Shown here in pieces: positions 26,585 to 36,855 of a stretch of DNA of 64,000 bases. Location: NCBI RefSeq assembly GCF_016745425.1, contig NZ_JAERVK010000002.1, positions 186,001-250,000 of the forward strand, read 5' to 3'. The stretch's first letter is position 1, and each line of letters starts with the position of its first letter. Under the pieces are notes generated by a model. That model saw nothing but the letters and a program-made list of their open reading frames with translations, was not told where the DNA came from and searched no databases. Source of the DNA: Candidatus Methylomicrobium oryzae (GTDB taxonomy: Bacteria > Pseudomonadota > Gammaproteobacteria > Methylococcales > Methylomonadaceae). Made by a program: the position numbers and the translations under genes.

Positions 26585-27508
26585 GTGGCGGATAATAACG
26601 GCGCCGAACCCCGGCCGCGCATCCTGAATATCGCTCATCGCGGCGCGCGCGCTTTTGCGCCCGAAAATACCCTCGAGGCGTTTGCGAAGGCGCAAACCTT
26701 CGGCTGCGAGATGATCGAACTGGACGTGCACCTCTCCCGTGATGGCGAGCTCATCGTTCACCATGACGACAATCTGCTCCGCTGTACCGATGTGAAGGAT
26801 CGGTTTCCGGAACAGCCGAGCTATTGCATTTCCGACTTTACCTACACAGAAATCCGGCAGCTCGATGCCGGCCGCTGGTTTACGCAGGAGCTGGCGCTGT
26901 CGCCCGAGAAACGGCAAGGATTTCTGCAGAGCTTGACCCCGGACGAATTCGCCCGTTATATTCCGCCCGAAGATCTCGCCCGTTACGCCTCCGGCGCGGT
27001 CCGGGTGCCCACGCTCCGGCAGGCGCTCGAACTGGCCAGAAACCTGGGCCTGAAGGTCAACATCGAACTCAAGATGCTGCCGCGCATGTATGCCGGGTTG
27101 ACCGACGCGGTGCTCGATCTGGTCGAAGCACTGGCGATGCAGGCCGACGTCCTGATTTCCTCGTTCGATCACGAACAATTGCGGCAGGTGCGGCAACGTA
27201 CGCCGGCTGTGGCGACCGCGGTCCTGACCAACGAACGCCTGGCGCTCCCCGGCGACTACCTCGAACGCATCGGCGCGGACGCCTTTCATCCGGGCACCGA
27301 GCCCCTGGGGCTCCATTCCATCCGCCGCCGCCTGGACAGCGAACCGATCGATGCCCTGCGCAGGCTGGGCAAACAGGTGAACGTCTGGACCTGCAACGAT
27401 AAAGCGCAGATGCGGCAGCTGATCGCGGCGGGGGTGACCGGCCTGATTTCGGATTATCCGAACCGGGTTCGCGAGGTTCTCGACGAAACGGCCGCACTGA
27501 CGGCTTAA
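26585..27508 (+). CDS. Glycerophosphodiester phosphodiesterase
   Basis: Hydrolyses glycerophosphodiesters to glycerol 3-phosphate and an alcohol. 307 aa. GTG start at 26585, chosen because GGGAGG lies about 8 nt upstream and the previous gene ends at 26570. The GDPD motif is complete (IAHRGARAFAPENTLEAF, ELDVHLSRDGELIVHHDD), with KVNIELK downstream and a C-terminal VNVWTCND, GLISDYP. No signal peptide, so probably cytoplasmic. An insert of about 50 residues between 85 and 140 makes it longer than the smallest members. Confidence 0.93.
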   Translation: MADNNGAEPRPRILNIAHRGARAFAPENTLEAFAKAQTFGCEMIELDVHLSRDGELIVHHDDNLLRCTDVKDRFPEQPSYCISDFTYTEIRQLDAGRWFTQELALSPEKRQGFLQSLTPDEFARYIPPEDLARYASGAVRVPTLRQALELARNLGLKVNIELKMLPRMYAGLTDAVLDLVEALAMQADVLISSFDHEQLRQVRQRTPAVATAVLTNERLALPGDYLERIGADAFHPGTEPLGLHSIRRRLDSEPIDALRRLGKQVNVWTCNDKAQMRQLIAAGVTGLISDYPNRVREVLDETAALTA

Positions 27509-27524
27509 GCCGGGAGATTGCTTC

Positions 27525-28949
27525 ATGAAACTCGAATTCCACGGTGCCGATCAGAATGTAACGGGTTCCTGTCATCTCCTGGAAGCCGCCGGCAAGAAAG
27601 TACTGATCGATTGCGGGCTCTACCAGGGCGGCCGGGAAATGGAGGAAGAGAATGCCGAGCCGTTCGGGTTCGATCCCGCCGGCATCGATTACCTGCTGCT
27701 GACGCACGCCCACCTGGATCACTGCGGGCGTATCCCATTACTGGTCAAACAGGGATTCAAAGGCGAAATCATCGCGACCGCGGCAACCTGCGAACTGGCG
27801 CGCATCGTATTGCTGGACTCCGCGAAGCTGCTCGAAGACGAAGCCGGCTATAAGGCCAAGAAAGCCTCCAGGCACGGCCATGAGGCCCCGATCGAGCCGA
27901 TCTATAATGTCGTCGACGTATTGAACTGCTTCGGCTTTTTCGGCCGCGCCGCGGCTTACGACCAACCTGTTATGATCGCTCCCGGAATAAAGGCGACCTT
28001 CATCGACGCCGGGCATATCCTGGGGTCCGCCGCGATCGTACTCGATATCGAACAGGACGGACGGTCGCACAGGCTCCTGTTTTCCGGCGACCTGGGCTAC
28101 AGCGGACGGGCGATTATCCGGGATCCGGCGCCGCCCCCGCCGGCCGATATCGTGGTGATGGAAACCACTTACGGCGACCGCCTGCATAAAGCGCTGGGAC
28201 CGACGCTGGAAGAGTTCTACGCGGCCATCCGCAAAACCCTGGGCCGGGGCGGCAACGTGATCATTCCCAGCTTTGCGCTCGAACGCGCGCAGGAAATGCT
28301 CTATTACCTGCGCGAAGGGATCAACCAGGGACATCTTCCGCCTTATCTTCCGGTGTTCCTCGATTCGCCGATGGCAATTTCCGCAACGCAAATCTATCAG
28401 CGCCATCCGGAGTGTTTCGACGAGGAGACCTGTGCGACCCTGGCCTCGGGCCAAGATCCATTCATGTTTCCCGGCCTGCGTTTTTCCCGGGAAACCGCCG
28501 ATTCGATCGCGATCAATAATTTCGCCGGCGGCGCGGTGATCATCGCCGGTTCCGGCATGTGTACCGGTGGCCGAGTCAAGCATCACCTCAAGCACAACCT
28601 CTGGGGACGTAACAACGCGATCATTTTCGTGGGCTTCGCCGCCTACGGGACGTTGGCGCGCCAGATCGTAGACGGTGCCGAATCGGTTAAAATCTTTGGG
28701 GAAGAGATTCCGGTCAATGCCGAAATCCATACGATCGGCGGCTTCTCCGCGCATGCGGACCAGGCCGAGCTGTTGGCCTGGCACAAGCAGGCGGGCCGGC
28801 CGAAGGTGACTTTTCTGGTGCACGGCGATAAAGAGGTGATTCCGATCTTCGCGAACAAACTGCTGAATACCGAGGTGAAGATACCGGCTCTGCATCAGCG
28901 TTACGATCTGGAAAAATGGCTTGAGCCGCCGGGAATGATTCCACTCTGA
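27525..28949 (+). CDS. MBL-fold beta-CASP nuclease-like protein
   Basis: A 474-aa metallo-beta-lactamase-fold protein with a beta-CASP insert and a C-terminal RNA-specificity domain, as in CPSF73/Ysh1-like bacterial RNases. Metal motifs: THAHLDHCGRIPLL, the later FIDAGHILGSA, FSGDLGYSGR, METTYGDR and GFSAHADQAELLAW. All expected His and Asp ligands appear present. It probably cuts or trims RNA; target unknown. Located 16 bp after the phosphodiesterase gene and 24 bp before a cytosine-deaminase gene. Confidence 0.93.
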   Translation: MKLEFHGADQNVTGSCHLLEAAGKKVLIDCGLYQGGREMEEENAEPFGFDPAGIDYLLLTHAHLDHCGRIPLLVKQGFKGEIIATAATCELARIVLLDSAKLLEDEAGYKAKKASRHGHEAPIEPIYNVVDVLNCFGFFGRAAAYDQPVMIAPGIKATFIDAGHILGSAAIVLDIEQDGRSHRLLFSGDLGYSGRAIIRDPAPPPPADIVVMETTYGDRLHKALGPTLEEFYAAIRKTLGRGGNVIIPSFALERAQEMLYYLREGINQGHLPPYLPVFLDSPMAISATQIYQRHPECFDEETCATLASGQDPFMFPGLRFSRETADSIAINNFAGGAVIIAGSGMCTGGRVKHHLKHNLWGRNNAIIFVGFAAYGTLARQIVDGAESVKIFGEEIPVNAEIHTIGGFSAHADQAELLAWHKQAGRPKVTFLVHGDKEVIPIFANKLLNTEVKIPALHQRYDLEKWLEPPGMIPL

Positions 28950-28973
28950 AATCCAACTTCTTGAGGTGCCGCC

Positions 28974-29435
28974 ATGCCTGTAAATCCCAGTTCTTCAATA
29001 GATCCGTTCATGCAGGCGGCGATTGCCGAGGCGGAAGCCGGCCTGAGGGAAGGCGGCATCCCGATCGGTTCGGTGCTTGTTCATCAGGGCAGGATCATCG
29101 GGCGAGGTCACAACCGGCGGGTTCAGCAGCGCAGCGCGATCCTGCACGGTGAAATGGATGCGCTCGAGAATGCGGGACGCCTGCCCGCCTCGGTGTACAC
29201 GCAGAGCGTCCTGTACACGACGTTGTCTCCCTGCGCGATGTGTACCGGCGCGATTTTGCTTTATCGCATTCCGCATGTCGTCGTCGGCGAAAATCTCACC
29301 TTTCTGGGAGAAGAAGCGTTGCTGCGGAACCGGGGCGTAAAAGTCGACGTGCTCCAGAATACCCGCTGCATCGACCTGATGGAACAGTTCATCCGGAATC
29401 ATCGGGCGCTCTGGAACGAAGATATCGGAGCCTGA
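28974..29435 (+). CDS. Zinc nucleoside/cytosine deaminase, fungal FCY1-like
   Basis: A 153-aa deaminase of the CDA superfamily. Zinc site: HGEMDALENAGRLP and TTLSPCAMCTGAILLYRIP. After the zinc site it reads VVGENLTFLGEE, RNRGVKVDVL and a C-terminal WNEDIGA, which follows the yeast cytosine deaminase (Fcy1) layout more closely than TadA. It likely converts cytosine to uracil for pyrimidine salvage. Last gene of the plus-strand run; the next gene converges. Confidence 0.88.
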   Translation: MPVNPSSSIDPFMQAAIAEAEAGLREGGIPIGSVLVHQGRIIGRGHNRRVQQRSAILHGEMDALENAGRLPASVYTQSVLYTTLSPCAMCTGAILLYRIPHVVVGENLTFLGEEALLRNRGVKVDVLQNTRCIDLMEQFIRNHRALWNEDIGA

Positions 29436-29533
29436 GTTCCGGCGTAACGGTACCCCGCCGCCCGCCGTACGGCGCGCTTCCGATTGAATGCGCTGCGATC
29501 GGGCCAGTCCGCAGCATCAGTCCCTTTATATCG

Positions 29534-32500
29534 TCAATCGCCAAGCTCGTCCAAGCACTCATTCTGCATAACGCGGCCCGAATCCCCATGAACCGGCGAA
29601 ACATCTTGCGCAAACCAGCCAGCGATTTCGGCGGCGGGAACGGGGCGGCTAAAGTAAAACCCTTGCACCTCGTCGCAGCCTTCGTTTTTCAGAAAATCCA
29701 ATTGAGCCTTCGTTTCCACCCCTTCGGCGATGACGGTAAGCTGTAAAGCATGCCCGAGCAGAATGATCGCCCTGGCGATCGCCGCATCTTCCGGATTGCT
29801 CGCCAGATCGCGCACGAAGGATTGGTCGATCTTGAGTTTATCGACGGCCAGCCGTTTCAGGTAGGATAGGCTGGAATAGCCCGTACCGAAATCGTCGATC
29901 GACAGCTTGATCCCCCTCTTCTTCAATTCGGCGATGGTTTCTATGGCGGCTTCCTGGTCCTGCAGCAGGATGGATTCGGTCAGCTCCAATTCGAGCAGAC
30001 TGGGCGGCAAACCCGAGTTTTCAAGCGCATGCGCGACAGTTTCCAGAAGATTGCCGCGCTTGAACTGCAAGACGGAAAGATTGACCGCCACGACCAGAGG
30101 ATACCCTTCGTCGAACCATGACTTGGCCTGGCGGCACGCTTCGTTCAGCACCCATTCGCCGATAGGGATGATCAAGCCGCTACGCTCGGCAAGCGGAATG
30201 AACTTGGCGGGCGAGATCATGCCCCGCTCGGGATGCTTCCAGCGCAACAGCGCTTCAACGCCGGAGATGCATCCCCTGGATAAATCGATCTGCGGCTGAT
30301 AGTGCAGCAGCAACTCCCGGTTTTTCAGCCCGCCGCGTAACTGGCCTTGCAGCCACATCTGTTCCATCCCGTCGCTGTTCATTTGCTCTGTATAAAAGCA
30401 GTAGGTGTTCCGGCCGCTGTCCTTCGCGTAAAACATCGCCGTATCCGCTTTTTTGAACAAGGCGTCAAAGTCGGTGCCGTCGTTCGGGAACACGCTGATG
30501 CCGATGCTGAAAGTAGCATTGATGAGGTTATTCTCGACCGTGAAAGGTTCGGTAAAAGCCTCGATGATGCTCCGGGCAACCGCATCGATGCAAGCCGGTT
30601 GGCGCACATCCGCCATTAGCACGACGAACTGATCGCCTCCGTTGCGGCCCAGCATACCGGTATTCCCGATGCAGCGGTTCAGCCTTTCCGCGACGAGAAG
30701 CAATAGCCTGTCGCCCTGGCTATGGCCCAACGTATCGTTGACCTGCTTGAAATTGTCCAGTCCGAGGTAGAGCATGGCTACATGGGCGGAATTGCGGCCG
30801 GCGGCTATGATCTTCTGATCGAAGCGGGAACGCAGAAGCCGGCGATTGGGCAATTGCGTCAGAGGATCGTGGTAGGCCATGAAAGACAATTGTTCCTCAG
30901 CCCGCTTATGCTCGGCCCGAGTGCGCAGCGTCTCGATTCCATAAGCAAGGTCGCCGGCCAGTTCTTCCAGCAGTTGCACCTCCTCGGAGCTAAAGGCGAA
31001 GGGTTCCTGCGAATAGAGGGTGAGTGCACCCAAAACGCCTTTATTGCCGATCAAGGGCAGTGCAATGCTCGACCGGTAGCCGCGCTGCAACGCCGCTTCG
31101 CGCCAGGGAGCCATGAGCGGATTGTCCAGGTAATCCTGGTTGATATTCGGGAGACCGGTTCTGATCGCGGTACCGGTCGGGCCGCGTCCGCGTTCGGTAT
31201 CGGCCCAGGTGACGTTCACGCTGTTCAGGTAGCCCTTTTCGAAACCGGCTTGCGCTACCGGGCGAACGGTCTTGGCTTCGTCGTGTTCCGCAAATCCCAC
31301 CCAGGCCAACAGGTAGCCGCCCCGCATGACGATCAACCGGCATATCTCGGACAACAACTGATTCTCTTCTTCGGTACGCACCAAGGCCATGTTGCAGTCG
31401 CTCAACAGTTTGAGCGACCGGTTGAGCCGGCTGGTATGGGATTCGCTTTCCCTCAATTCGCGGGTCATAACCCGGGCAATCGCAAACGCGCGGTCGCGTC
31501 CCGTCACCAGCAGCCAGACAATCAGGCAGGCAAGCATGCTGCCGAGCCCTCCGGCAATGCGGATGAATTGCGCATCATGGCTTTTCAATCTGGATTCGAA
31601 GTTGGGCAGCGAACGCACTTCGATTGTCCAGAGATGACCGCCGACGTCGAAGGTTCTGATCGAGCGAAAAACCGGCTCGCGGTCGGCGGCAGGGGCCCCG
31701 GTTTCCGCGCCGGAGTTATACATCAAAGCGGCTTGCAAAGGGCGATTCCCGTCATAAATATAAAAGACCAGCGAATTGCCGATCTCGCCGAAGTGTTGAC
31801 CCAATATGCCGTGCATCAGGTCGAACATCCGGAAGGGTGCATAGACCCAGCCGATCAGGTTTTTCCGCCGATCCGCCGGCGTATCGTCTGGCTGGCCGTT
31901 GCGATAGACGGGAAGGTACATCAGAAAACCGGGCTGCATATTATTTTCGGTCTCCTGCACCAGCGTCACCTTGCCGGAAACGATGGCCCGGTTTTCGTCG
32001 CGCGCACGCTTCATGGCCGCACGGCGCACCGCTTCCGAATACATGTCGTAGCCGAAGGCGCGCTGGTTGCGCCAGTCGAAAGGTTCCAGATAAATAATGG
32101 ACGTATAGAAGTCGCGCATCCCGTCCGGGCGGATCGTATACTGGGGGAAACCTTGACCGCGAATGTGCCTGATATGAGCCTCCTTGGCGGAGGCCTTGAC
32201 CAACTGCGAAAATCCCACGCCCTGGATGCCGGGATACTGCTGCTGCAGCATGAGCCTGCTGACGTATTCGCGGAATTCGTCGCGTTCCACGGAGACCGAC
32301 GAGACGAACAGCGCTTTCGCGCCCAACAGCACCTGTTCGTAGCCCCGCAGCCGGTTTTCGATATTGACCACAATTTCGTTGGAACGAAAGTCGAAATGCT
32401 CGCGCACATTCTCCCGGTTATTGCGGGATACGGCATTCTCCAGCGCGTAAGTTAGCAGCAGTACGCTGCACAGAACCAGCCACGGCAACAGCGATGGAAT

Positions 32501-32545
32501 GGAAAATCTGCTTCGGGAAGTGGAGTGTCGAGTTTCTGTTTTCAC
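29534..32545 (-). CDS. CHASE-GAF-GGDEF-EAL cyclic-di-GMP protein
   Basis: A 1003-aa inner-membrane signalling protein. Order: TM helix (about 17-36), periplasmic CHASE domain (to about 330), second TM helix (about 330-348), GAF domain (about 385-540), GGDEF (about 570-725), EAL (about 740-985). The cyclase signature reads RNGGDQF, with Gln replacing the metal-binding Glu, so cyclase activity is doubtful. The EAL domain looks complete: EALLRW, NLSVLQF, ELELTESI, DDFGTGYSS, KIDQSF, AEGVET. It most likely degrades c-di-GMP in response to a periplasmic ligand. It stands alone and converges on the deaminase gene. Confidence 0.92.
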   Translation of the reverse strand: MKTETRHSTSRSRFSIPSLLPWLVLCSVLLLTYALENAVSRNNRENVREHFDFRSNEIVVNIENRLRGYEQVLLGAKALFVSSVSVERDEFREYVSRLMLQQQYPGIQGVGFSQLVKASAKEAHIRHIRGQGFPQYTIRPDGMRDFYTSIIYLEPFDWRNQRAFGYDMYSEAVRRAAMKRARDENRAIVSGKVTLVQETENNMQPGFLMYLPVYRNGQPDDTPADRRKNLIGWVYAPFRMFDLMHGILGQHFGEIGNSLVFYIYDGNRPLQAALMYNSGAETGAPAADREPVFRSIRTFDVGGHLWTIEVRSLPNFESRLKSHDAQFIRIAGGLGSMLACLIVWLLVTGRDRAFAIARVMTRELRESESHTSRLNRSLKLLSDCNMALVRTEEENQLLSEICRLIVMRGGYLLAWVGFAEHDEAKTVRPVAQAGFEKGYLNSVNVTWADTERGRGPTGTAIRTGLPNINQDYLDNPLMAPWREAALQRGYRSSIALPLIGNKGVLGALTLYSQEPFAFSSEEVQLLEELAGDLAYGIETLRTRAEHKRAEEQLSFMAYHDPLTQLPNRRLLRSRFDQKIIAAGRNSAHVAMLYLGLDNFKQVNDTLGHSQGDRLLLLVAERLNRCIGNTGMLGRNGGDQFVVLMADVRQPACIDAVARSIIEAFTEPFTVENNLINATFSIGISVFPNDGTDFDALFKKADTAMFYAKDSGRNTYCFYTEQMNSDGMEQMWLQGQLRGGLKNRELLLHYQPQIDLSRGCISGVEALLRWKHPERGMISPAKFIPLAERSGLIIPIGEWVLNEACRQAKSWFDEGYPLVVAVNLSVLQFKRGNLLETVAHALENSGLPPSLLELELTESILLQDQEAAIETIAELKKRGIKLSIDDFGTGYSSLSYLKRLAVDKLKIDQSFVRDLASNPEDAAIARAIILLGHALQLTVIAEGVETKAQLDFLKNEGCDEVQGFYFSRPVPAAEIAGWFAQDVSPVHGDSGRVMQNECLDELGD

Positions 32546-32792
32546 GCGGAAAGGGTAGCACAGGAATAGAACTTTGCGGAGCGGTCTCGCCTATTTTCGC
32601 ATTGCAAAGTCACGGCTATCGGCAAAAGCGGCCGGATCGATACGGCGAAGCTAGCCGATGCCTTTACCTTTCGCCTCAGGGAAAGGCCTCACTGGCCGCC
32701 TGGCTTAACGGCATTGCCCCGGCTCCTGTCCGCAACCCCCAAAAGCTTCGAAGGGCGCGGATTTCTGCGACAAACCGGATTTCCAGCCCGGC

Positions 32793-34238
32793 TTAGAGGC
32801 CGGAACTATGGTCGCTGACCAATATCTTGGGCTCCATCATTTCCAACATCGCATATTTCGGCCCTTCCCGTCCCAGGCCCGAATCCTTGACGCCGCCGTA
32901 AGGCATATGATCGGCACGGAAACTCGGCACTTCGTTCACCAGGACGCCGCCGACATCCAGATGCTGAAAAGCGTAGCGGATTCGCCGGCTGTCGAAGGTG
33001 AATATGCCCGCCTGCAAACCGAAGTTCGAGGTATTGACCGCGTCGACCGCGACCTTGAAATCGGTAAAGGGTTCGATTACTACAACCGGCGCGAACGCTT
33101 CTTGTGCGTAGACTTTCATGCCGCGATGGACGCCGGTCAATACGGTCGGCGCGTATAAGCAGCCCTGGCGCGTTCCTCCCGCCAATAACGTCGCTCCGCC
33201 CGCGACAGCTTCCTTTACCCAGGATTCGATGCGCATCGCATGCCGTTCGGAGATCATCACCGACAGATCGGTATCGGGCTTCTCCGGATCGCCGATCACC
33301 AGCTTCACCATCGTATCCAGAAAATGGCTGACGAACGGCTCGAAAATCGGCCTTTCGACATAGATCCGCTGCGTATGGATACACGACTGGCCAGCATACC
33401 TAAATCCGCCTCCGGCCGCTTTTGCGGCAGCGGTCACCACGTCGGCATCTTGTGAAACGATCAGCGCCGCATTGCCGCCGAGTTCCAGCAGCACTTTCTT
33501 TTTACCCGCCTGCTGTTTCATCTTCCAGCCGTTCTCCGCCGAACCGGTGAAGCTGAGCAAGGCGAAACGCGGATCGGTAACCAGCCGATTGCCGCCCATG
33601 CGGTCCATCGGCAACACCGATAAGGCGCCTTTCGGCAGGCCGGCACGGTCGATGATTTTGGCCAGCGTCAGCGCCGTGATCGGCGTTTTCGACGCCGGCT
33701 TCACGACAATCGGGCAGCCGGCCGCGATCGCCGGGGCGATTTTATGCGCGACCAGATTCAGCGGAAAATTGAACGGGGTGATCGCCGCTACCGCGCCGAC
33801 CGGAAAATAGTTGACGATGGCGTCCTTATGTATGCCGGAACGGTGCCAGTCGATGCTGAGCACTTCGCCCGGCAGGCGCTTGGCTTCTTCGGCTGCGGTC
33901 TGAAAAGTCTGCGCCGCGCGTTCGATTTCGACGTTCGCGGTTTTCAGCGGTTTCCCCGCTTCGCGCGCCATGATCACGGCCAGCTCGTCGCGGTGGGCAA
34001 GAATGCCTTGCGCAGTTTCGGTTAAAATTCGGAAGCGCTCGTAGACCGGCAGGTCGCGCATCAATCGGCGTACGGCACAGGCGGCGGTAACGGCTGCTTC
34101 ATATTCGTCTGCGCCGGCGGTAAAAGTCCGGAAAGCGCACTGCTGCGTATAAGGGCTGAACACAGCGAGCGCATCGGCGGCGGTTTTGAATTCTCCGGCC
34201 ACGTAAATCGGATGAGGAGATTGCTGAATATCTGCCAT
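32793..34238 (-). CDS. NAD(P)-dependent aldehyde dehydrogenase
   Basis: Oxidises an aldehyde to the acid. 481 aa. Typical ALDH motifs: TPFNFPLNLVAHKIAPAIA, KPASKTP, FTGSAENGWKM, the catalytic Glu segment LLELGGNAALIV, and the catalytic Cys in YAGQSCIHTQRIYV. C-terminal VNEVPSFRADHMPYGGVKDS. Cytoplasmic. Its GQSCIHTQR site is shared with phosphonoacetaldehyde, lactaldehyde and related dehydrogenases; the substrate cannot be fixed. Not in an operon here. Confidence 0.92.
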   Translation of the reverse strand: MADIQQSPHPIYVAGEFKTAADALAVFSPYTQQCAFRTFTAGADEYEAAVTAACAVRRLMRDLPVYERFRILTETAQGILAHRDELAVIMAREAGKPLKTANVEIERAAQTFQTAAEEAKRLPGEVLSIDWHRSGIHKDAIVNYFPVGAVAAITPFNFPLNLVAHKIAPAIAAGCPIVVKPASKTPITALTLAKIIDRAGLPKGALSVLPMDRMGGNRLVTDPRFALLSFTGSAENGWKMKQQAGKKKVLLELGGNAALIVSQDADVVTAAAKAAGGGFRYAGQSCIHTQRIYVERPIFEPFVSHFLDTMVKLVIGDPEKPDTDLSVMISERHAMRIESWVKEAVAGGATLLAGGTRQGCLYAPTVLTGVHRGMKVYAQEAFAPVVVIEPFTDFKVAVDAVNTSNFGLQAGIFTFDSRRIRYAFQHLDVGGVLVNEVPSFRADHMPYGGVKDSGLGREGPKYAMLEMMEPKILVSDHSSGL

Positions 34239-34596
34239 ACGCTTCTAGCCTCACGGAAACTCTCTTGCAGAACCGGGAAGGGTAAATCGCCCTTGCGTTA
34301 AACCATTCGGCTAGCGTCCAGGTTTAAGCTAGGAGATACAATCCATCAGACAGAAAAACAGGGGAATTTATCCGGAAAACGGCGCCGGCAAAGCGGCATT
34401 CGCTCGGCCGGCGCTATAAAATCGCGAATGGCATCTTTTTCCGAATGGGTTTTCCGTGGAGAGAGAAATCGAGATGTCCGATCAGGCAATCCGAGCCGCA
34501 TTAGCCGGACCGTAAAAATGTTCGAAACCGATAGCGTCGGCAACGAATGCCGATTGATAAAGCCATGGCGGGCCGAAAACCCGCCATGTCTTGGCG
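34239..34596. other. Gene-free stretch between rne and the aldehyde dehydrogenase
   Basis: No gene supported. It holds the rne terminator hairpin (34564-34588) and an 8-bp perfect stem (GCGCCGGC / GCCGGCGC) at 34382-34414. Confidence 0.5.
34564..34588 (-). terminator. Terminator hairpin of rne
   Basis: Perfect 9-bp stem (CATGGCGGG / CCCGCCATG) with a 7-nt loop, 8 bp beyond the rne stop on the minus strand; a weak TTTAT follows. Confidence 0.6.
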
Positions 34597-36855
34597 TCAG
34601 CGATCAGCGCCGGATTCGGAATGTGCATTTTCCACTGCAACAGGGGCAGGTTCAGCCTCGGTACGGCGCGGACGTTCCGGTTTCGGCGCGGCCTCCAGCT
34701 GCAGATCGGCGCTGGGAATAAAATCGTTTTTGGGCGCAGGAGCCTCTTGATGGCCGGCTGCTTCAACGCCGGCTTCTCCGGCAACGCCATTCGTCTCCTG
34801 CCTTCTTTGCCCGGCATGTCTCGAACGGCGGCGCGGGCCGCGGCGCTTGCCGTTGAACGATTTTTTCTGCTCGCCGTTGCCGTTGGTGCTGGTGGTCTCA
34901 ACGATTTGCATCTCGGCATCAGGCACCACCGCCGCCGTTTCCGAAGCCTGCACGCCAAGTTCCAATGTCGGCTCGGAGGATTCGGGCTTTTGCTGTTCGG
35001 TTGGCTTCTGCGGTTCGCGCGGAGGACGCGGCGGGCGCGACTCCTGTTGTCTTTCTGCCTGTTCCTTGCCTTGCCGCTTTTTGTTCCTGTCGTGTCGCGA
35101 CGGTTTGTTTCTCTCCGCCGTCGGCGCCGGCTTTTCCTTGACGGGCGTCTCGACCGGCTGTGGCTGTGGTTCTGGTAAGCCGACCAGTTTGTGCCAGAAG
35201 CGCTTGATCAGGCTGGCTGCTTCGCTTCGGTTCTGCATCGGCGCCGGCGATTCGGGTAGAAACTCCCGGATCGCGGCTTTTTCGACGCGCTGTCTCGCCT
35301 GTTGCGCAAATTCCGGCAGCGCAATCTCCTCGGCCTTGATCTGTTGGTAGCTGACTTTTTCCTCAACCGCATCTTTCTCCTTGATCCGCTCGATATCGTA
35401 GGCGGGCGTTTCCAGATGTTTGCTGGGCAGGATGATGATGTCGACTTTCAGTCGGTTTTCGATCTGCTCAATATTGTTGCGTTTCTCGTTCAGTAAAAAG
35501 GTCGCGCAGTCGATCGGCAGATGCGCAATCACCTTTTCGGTGCCTTTTTTCATCGCTTCTTCCTCGATGATCCGCAGCACCGACAGCGCAACCGATTCGA
35601 CATTCCGAATGGTGCCCTGGCCCTTGCAGCGCGGGCAGGGCAGCTGGGTCGACTCGCCGAGCGACGGACGCATCCGTTGCCTCGACATTTCGAGCAGGCC
35701 GAAACGCGAAATGCGGCCGAGCTGAATCCTGGCCCGGTCGATCTTGAGTGCCTCGCGCAGCCGGTTTTCGACCGCGCGCTGGTTCTTGCTCGACATCATG
35801 TCGATGAAGTCGATCACGAACAGACCGCCGGAGTCGCGGAGGCGCAGTTGGCGGGCGATTTCGTCGCAGGCTTCGAGGTTGGTGTTCAGCGCGGTTTCCT
35901 CGATGTCGCTGCCTTTGGTCGCACGGGCCGAGTTGATGTCGATCGAGGTCAATGCCTCGGTATGGTCGATCACCAGCGCCCCGCCGGAAGGCAAGGGCAC
36001 TTCGCGGCCGTAGGCGAGTTCGATCTGCGATTCGATCTGGTAGCGGCTGAACAGCGGCACCGAATCCTGATAGAGCTTGGCCTTGGGTAGGAAATGCGGC
36101 ATCACCTGCTTCAGGAAGTTTTTGACCAGGTGAAACGATTCTTCGTTATCGATCAGAATTTCGTCGATGTTGCCGCGCAGATGATCGCGCAGCGCGCGGA
36201 TGATTACATTGCTTTCCTGGAACACCAGGAACGGCGCCGTCTGCTCGGTCGAGGAACGCTCGATTGCTTCCCAGAGCTGCATCAGGTAGTTTAAGTCCCA
36301 TTGCAGTTCTTCGGCGTTTTTGCCGCAGCCGGCCGTGCGTACGATCAGGCCCATGCTGTCCGGAATTTCGAGCGCGGCCATCACTTCGCGCAGTTCGCTG
36401 CGGGTTTCGCCTTCGATGCGGCGGGAAATACCGCCGGCCTTGGGATTGTTCGGCATCAGCACCAGATAGGTGCCGGCCAGGCTGATATAGGTGGTCAGCG
36501 CGGCGCCCTTGTTGCCGCGTTCTTCCTTTTCGATCTGGACCAGGATTTCCTGGCCTTCCTTCAACTGGTTTTTGATCGATTTGCGGCCGCCACCTTCGTT
36601 TTCGCCTTCTTCGGCGCTTTGACGGTAGGCGGGGGCGATTTCCTTGAACGGCAAGAAGCCGTGTTTTTCGGCGCCGTAGTTGACGAAAGCGGCTTCCAGG
36701 CTCGGCTCGACCCGGGTAATGATGCCTTTGTATACGTTCGATTTTTTCTGTTCTTTCGAAGGAACCTCTATATCAAAATCATAAAGCTTTTGACCATCTA
36801 CCAAAGCGACCCGCAATTCTTCCGCCTGCGTGGCATTGATAAGCATTCTTTTCAT
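34597..36855 (-). CDS. rne: Ribonuclease E
   Basis: Essential endonuclease for mRNA decay and rRNA/tRNA processing. 752 aa, against 1061 in E. coli: the catalytic half is full and the C-terminal scaffold is short. Start at [20 protein letters not shown] (ATG 36855), with AAGGAT upstream; the longer frame is leader sequence. S1 domain (about 37-118), DNase-I-like catalytic Asp ([10 protein letters not shown]), zinc link CPRCKGQG. The tail is Lys/Arg/Glu/Pro-rich (about 570-750) with patches that may bind RNA or partners. A leader of about 425 nt fits known RNase E autoregulation. Confidence 0.96.
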   Translation of the reverse strand: MKRMLINATQAEELRVALVDGQKLYDFDIEVPSKEQKKSNVYKGIITRVEPSLEAAFVNYGAEKHGFLPFKEIAPAYRQSAEEGENEGGGRKSIKNQLKEGQEILVQIEKEERGNKGAALTTYISLAGTYLVLMPNNPKAGGISRRIEGETRSELREVMAALEIPDSMGLIVRTAGCGKNAEELQWDLNYLMQLWEAIERSSTEQTAPFLVFQESNVIIRALRDHLRGNIDEILIDNEESFHLVKNFLKQVMPHFLPKAKLYQDSVPLFSRYQIESQIELAYGREVPLPSGGALVIDHTEALTSIDINSARATKGSDIEETALNTNLEACDEIARQLRLRDSGGLFVIDFIDMMSSKNQRAVENRLREALKIDRARIQLGRISRFGLLEMSRQRMRPSLGESTQLPCPRCKGQGTIRNVESVALSVLRIIEEEAMKKGTEKVIAHLPIDCATFLLNEKRNNIEQIENRLKVDIIILPSKHLETPAYDIERIKEKDAVEEKVSYQQIKAEEIALPEFAQQARQRVEKAAIREFLPESPAPMQNRSEAASLIKRFWHKLVGLPEPQPQPVETPVKEKPAPTAERNKPSRHDRNKKRQGKEQAERQQESRPPRPPREPQKPTEQQKPESSEPTLELGVQASETAAVVPDAEMQIVETTSTNGNGEQKKSFNGKRRGPRRRSRHAGQRRQETNGVAGEAGVEAAGHQEAPAPKNDFIPSADLQLEAAPKPERPRRTEAEPAPVAVENAHSESGADR

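Noticed and set aside
30722-32455. 577-aa plus-strand ORF opposite the GGDEF/EAL gene
   Set aside because: Antisense shadow; the minus-strand reading has complete EAL motifs.
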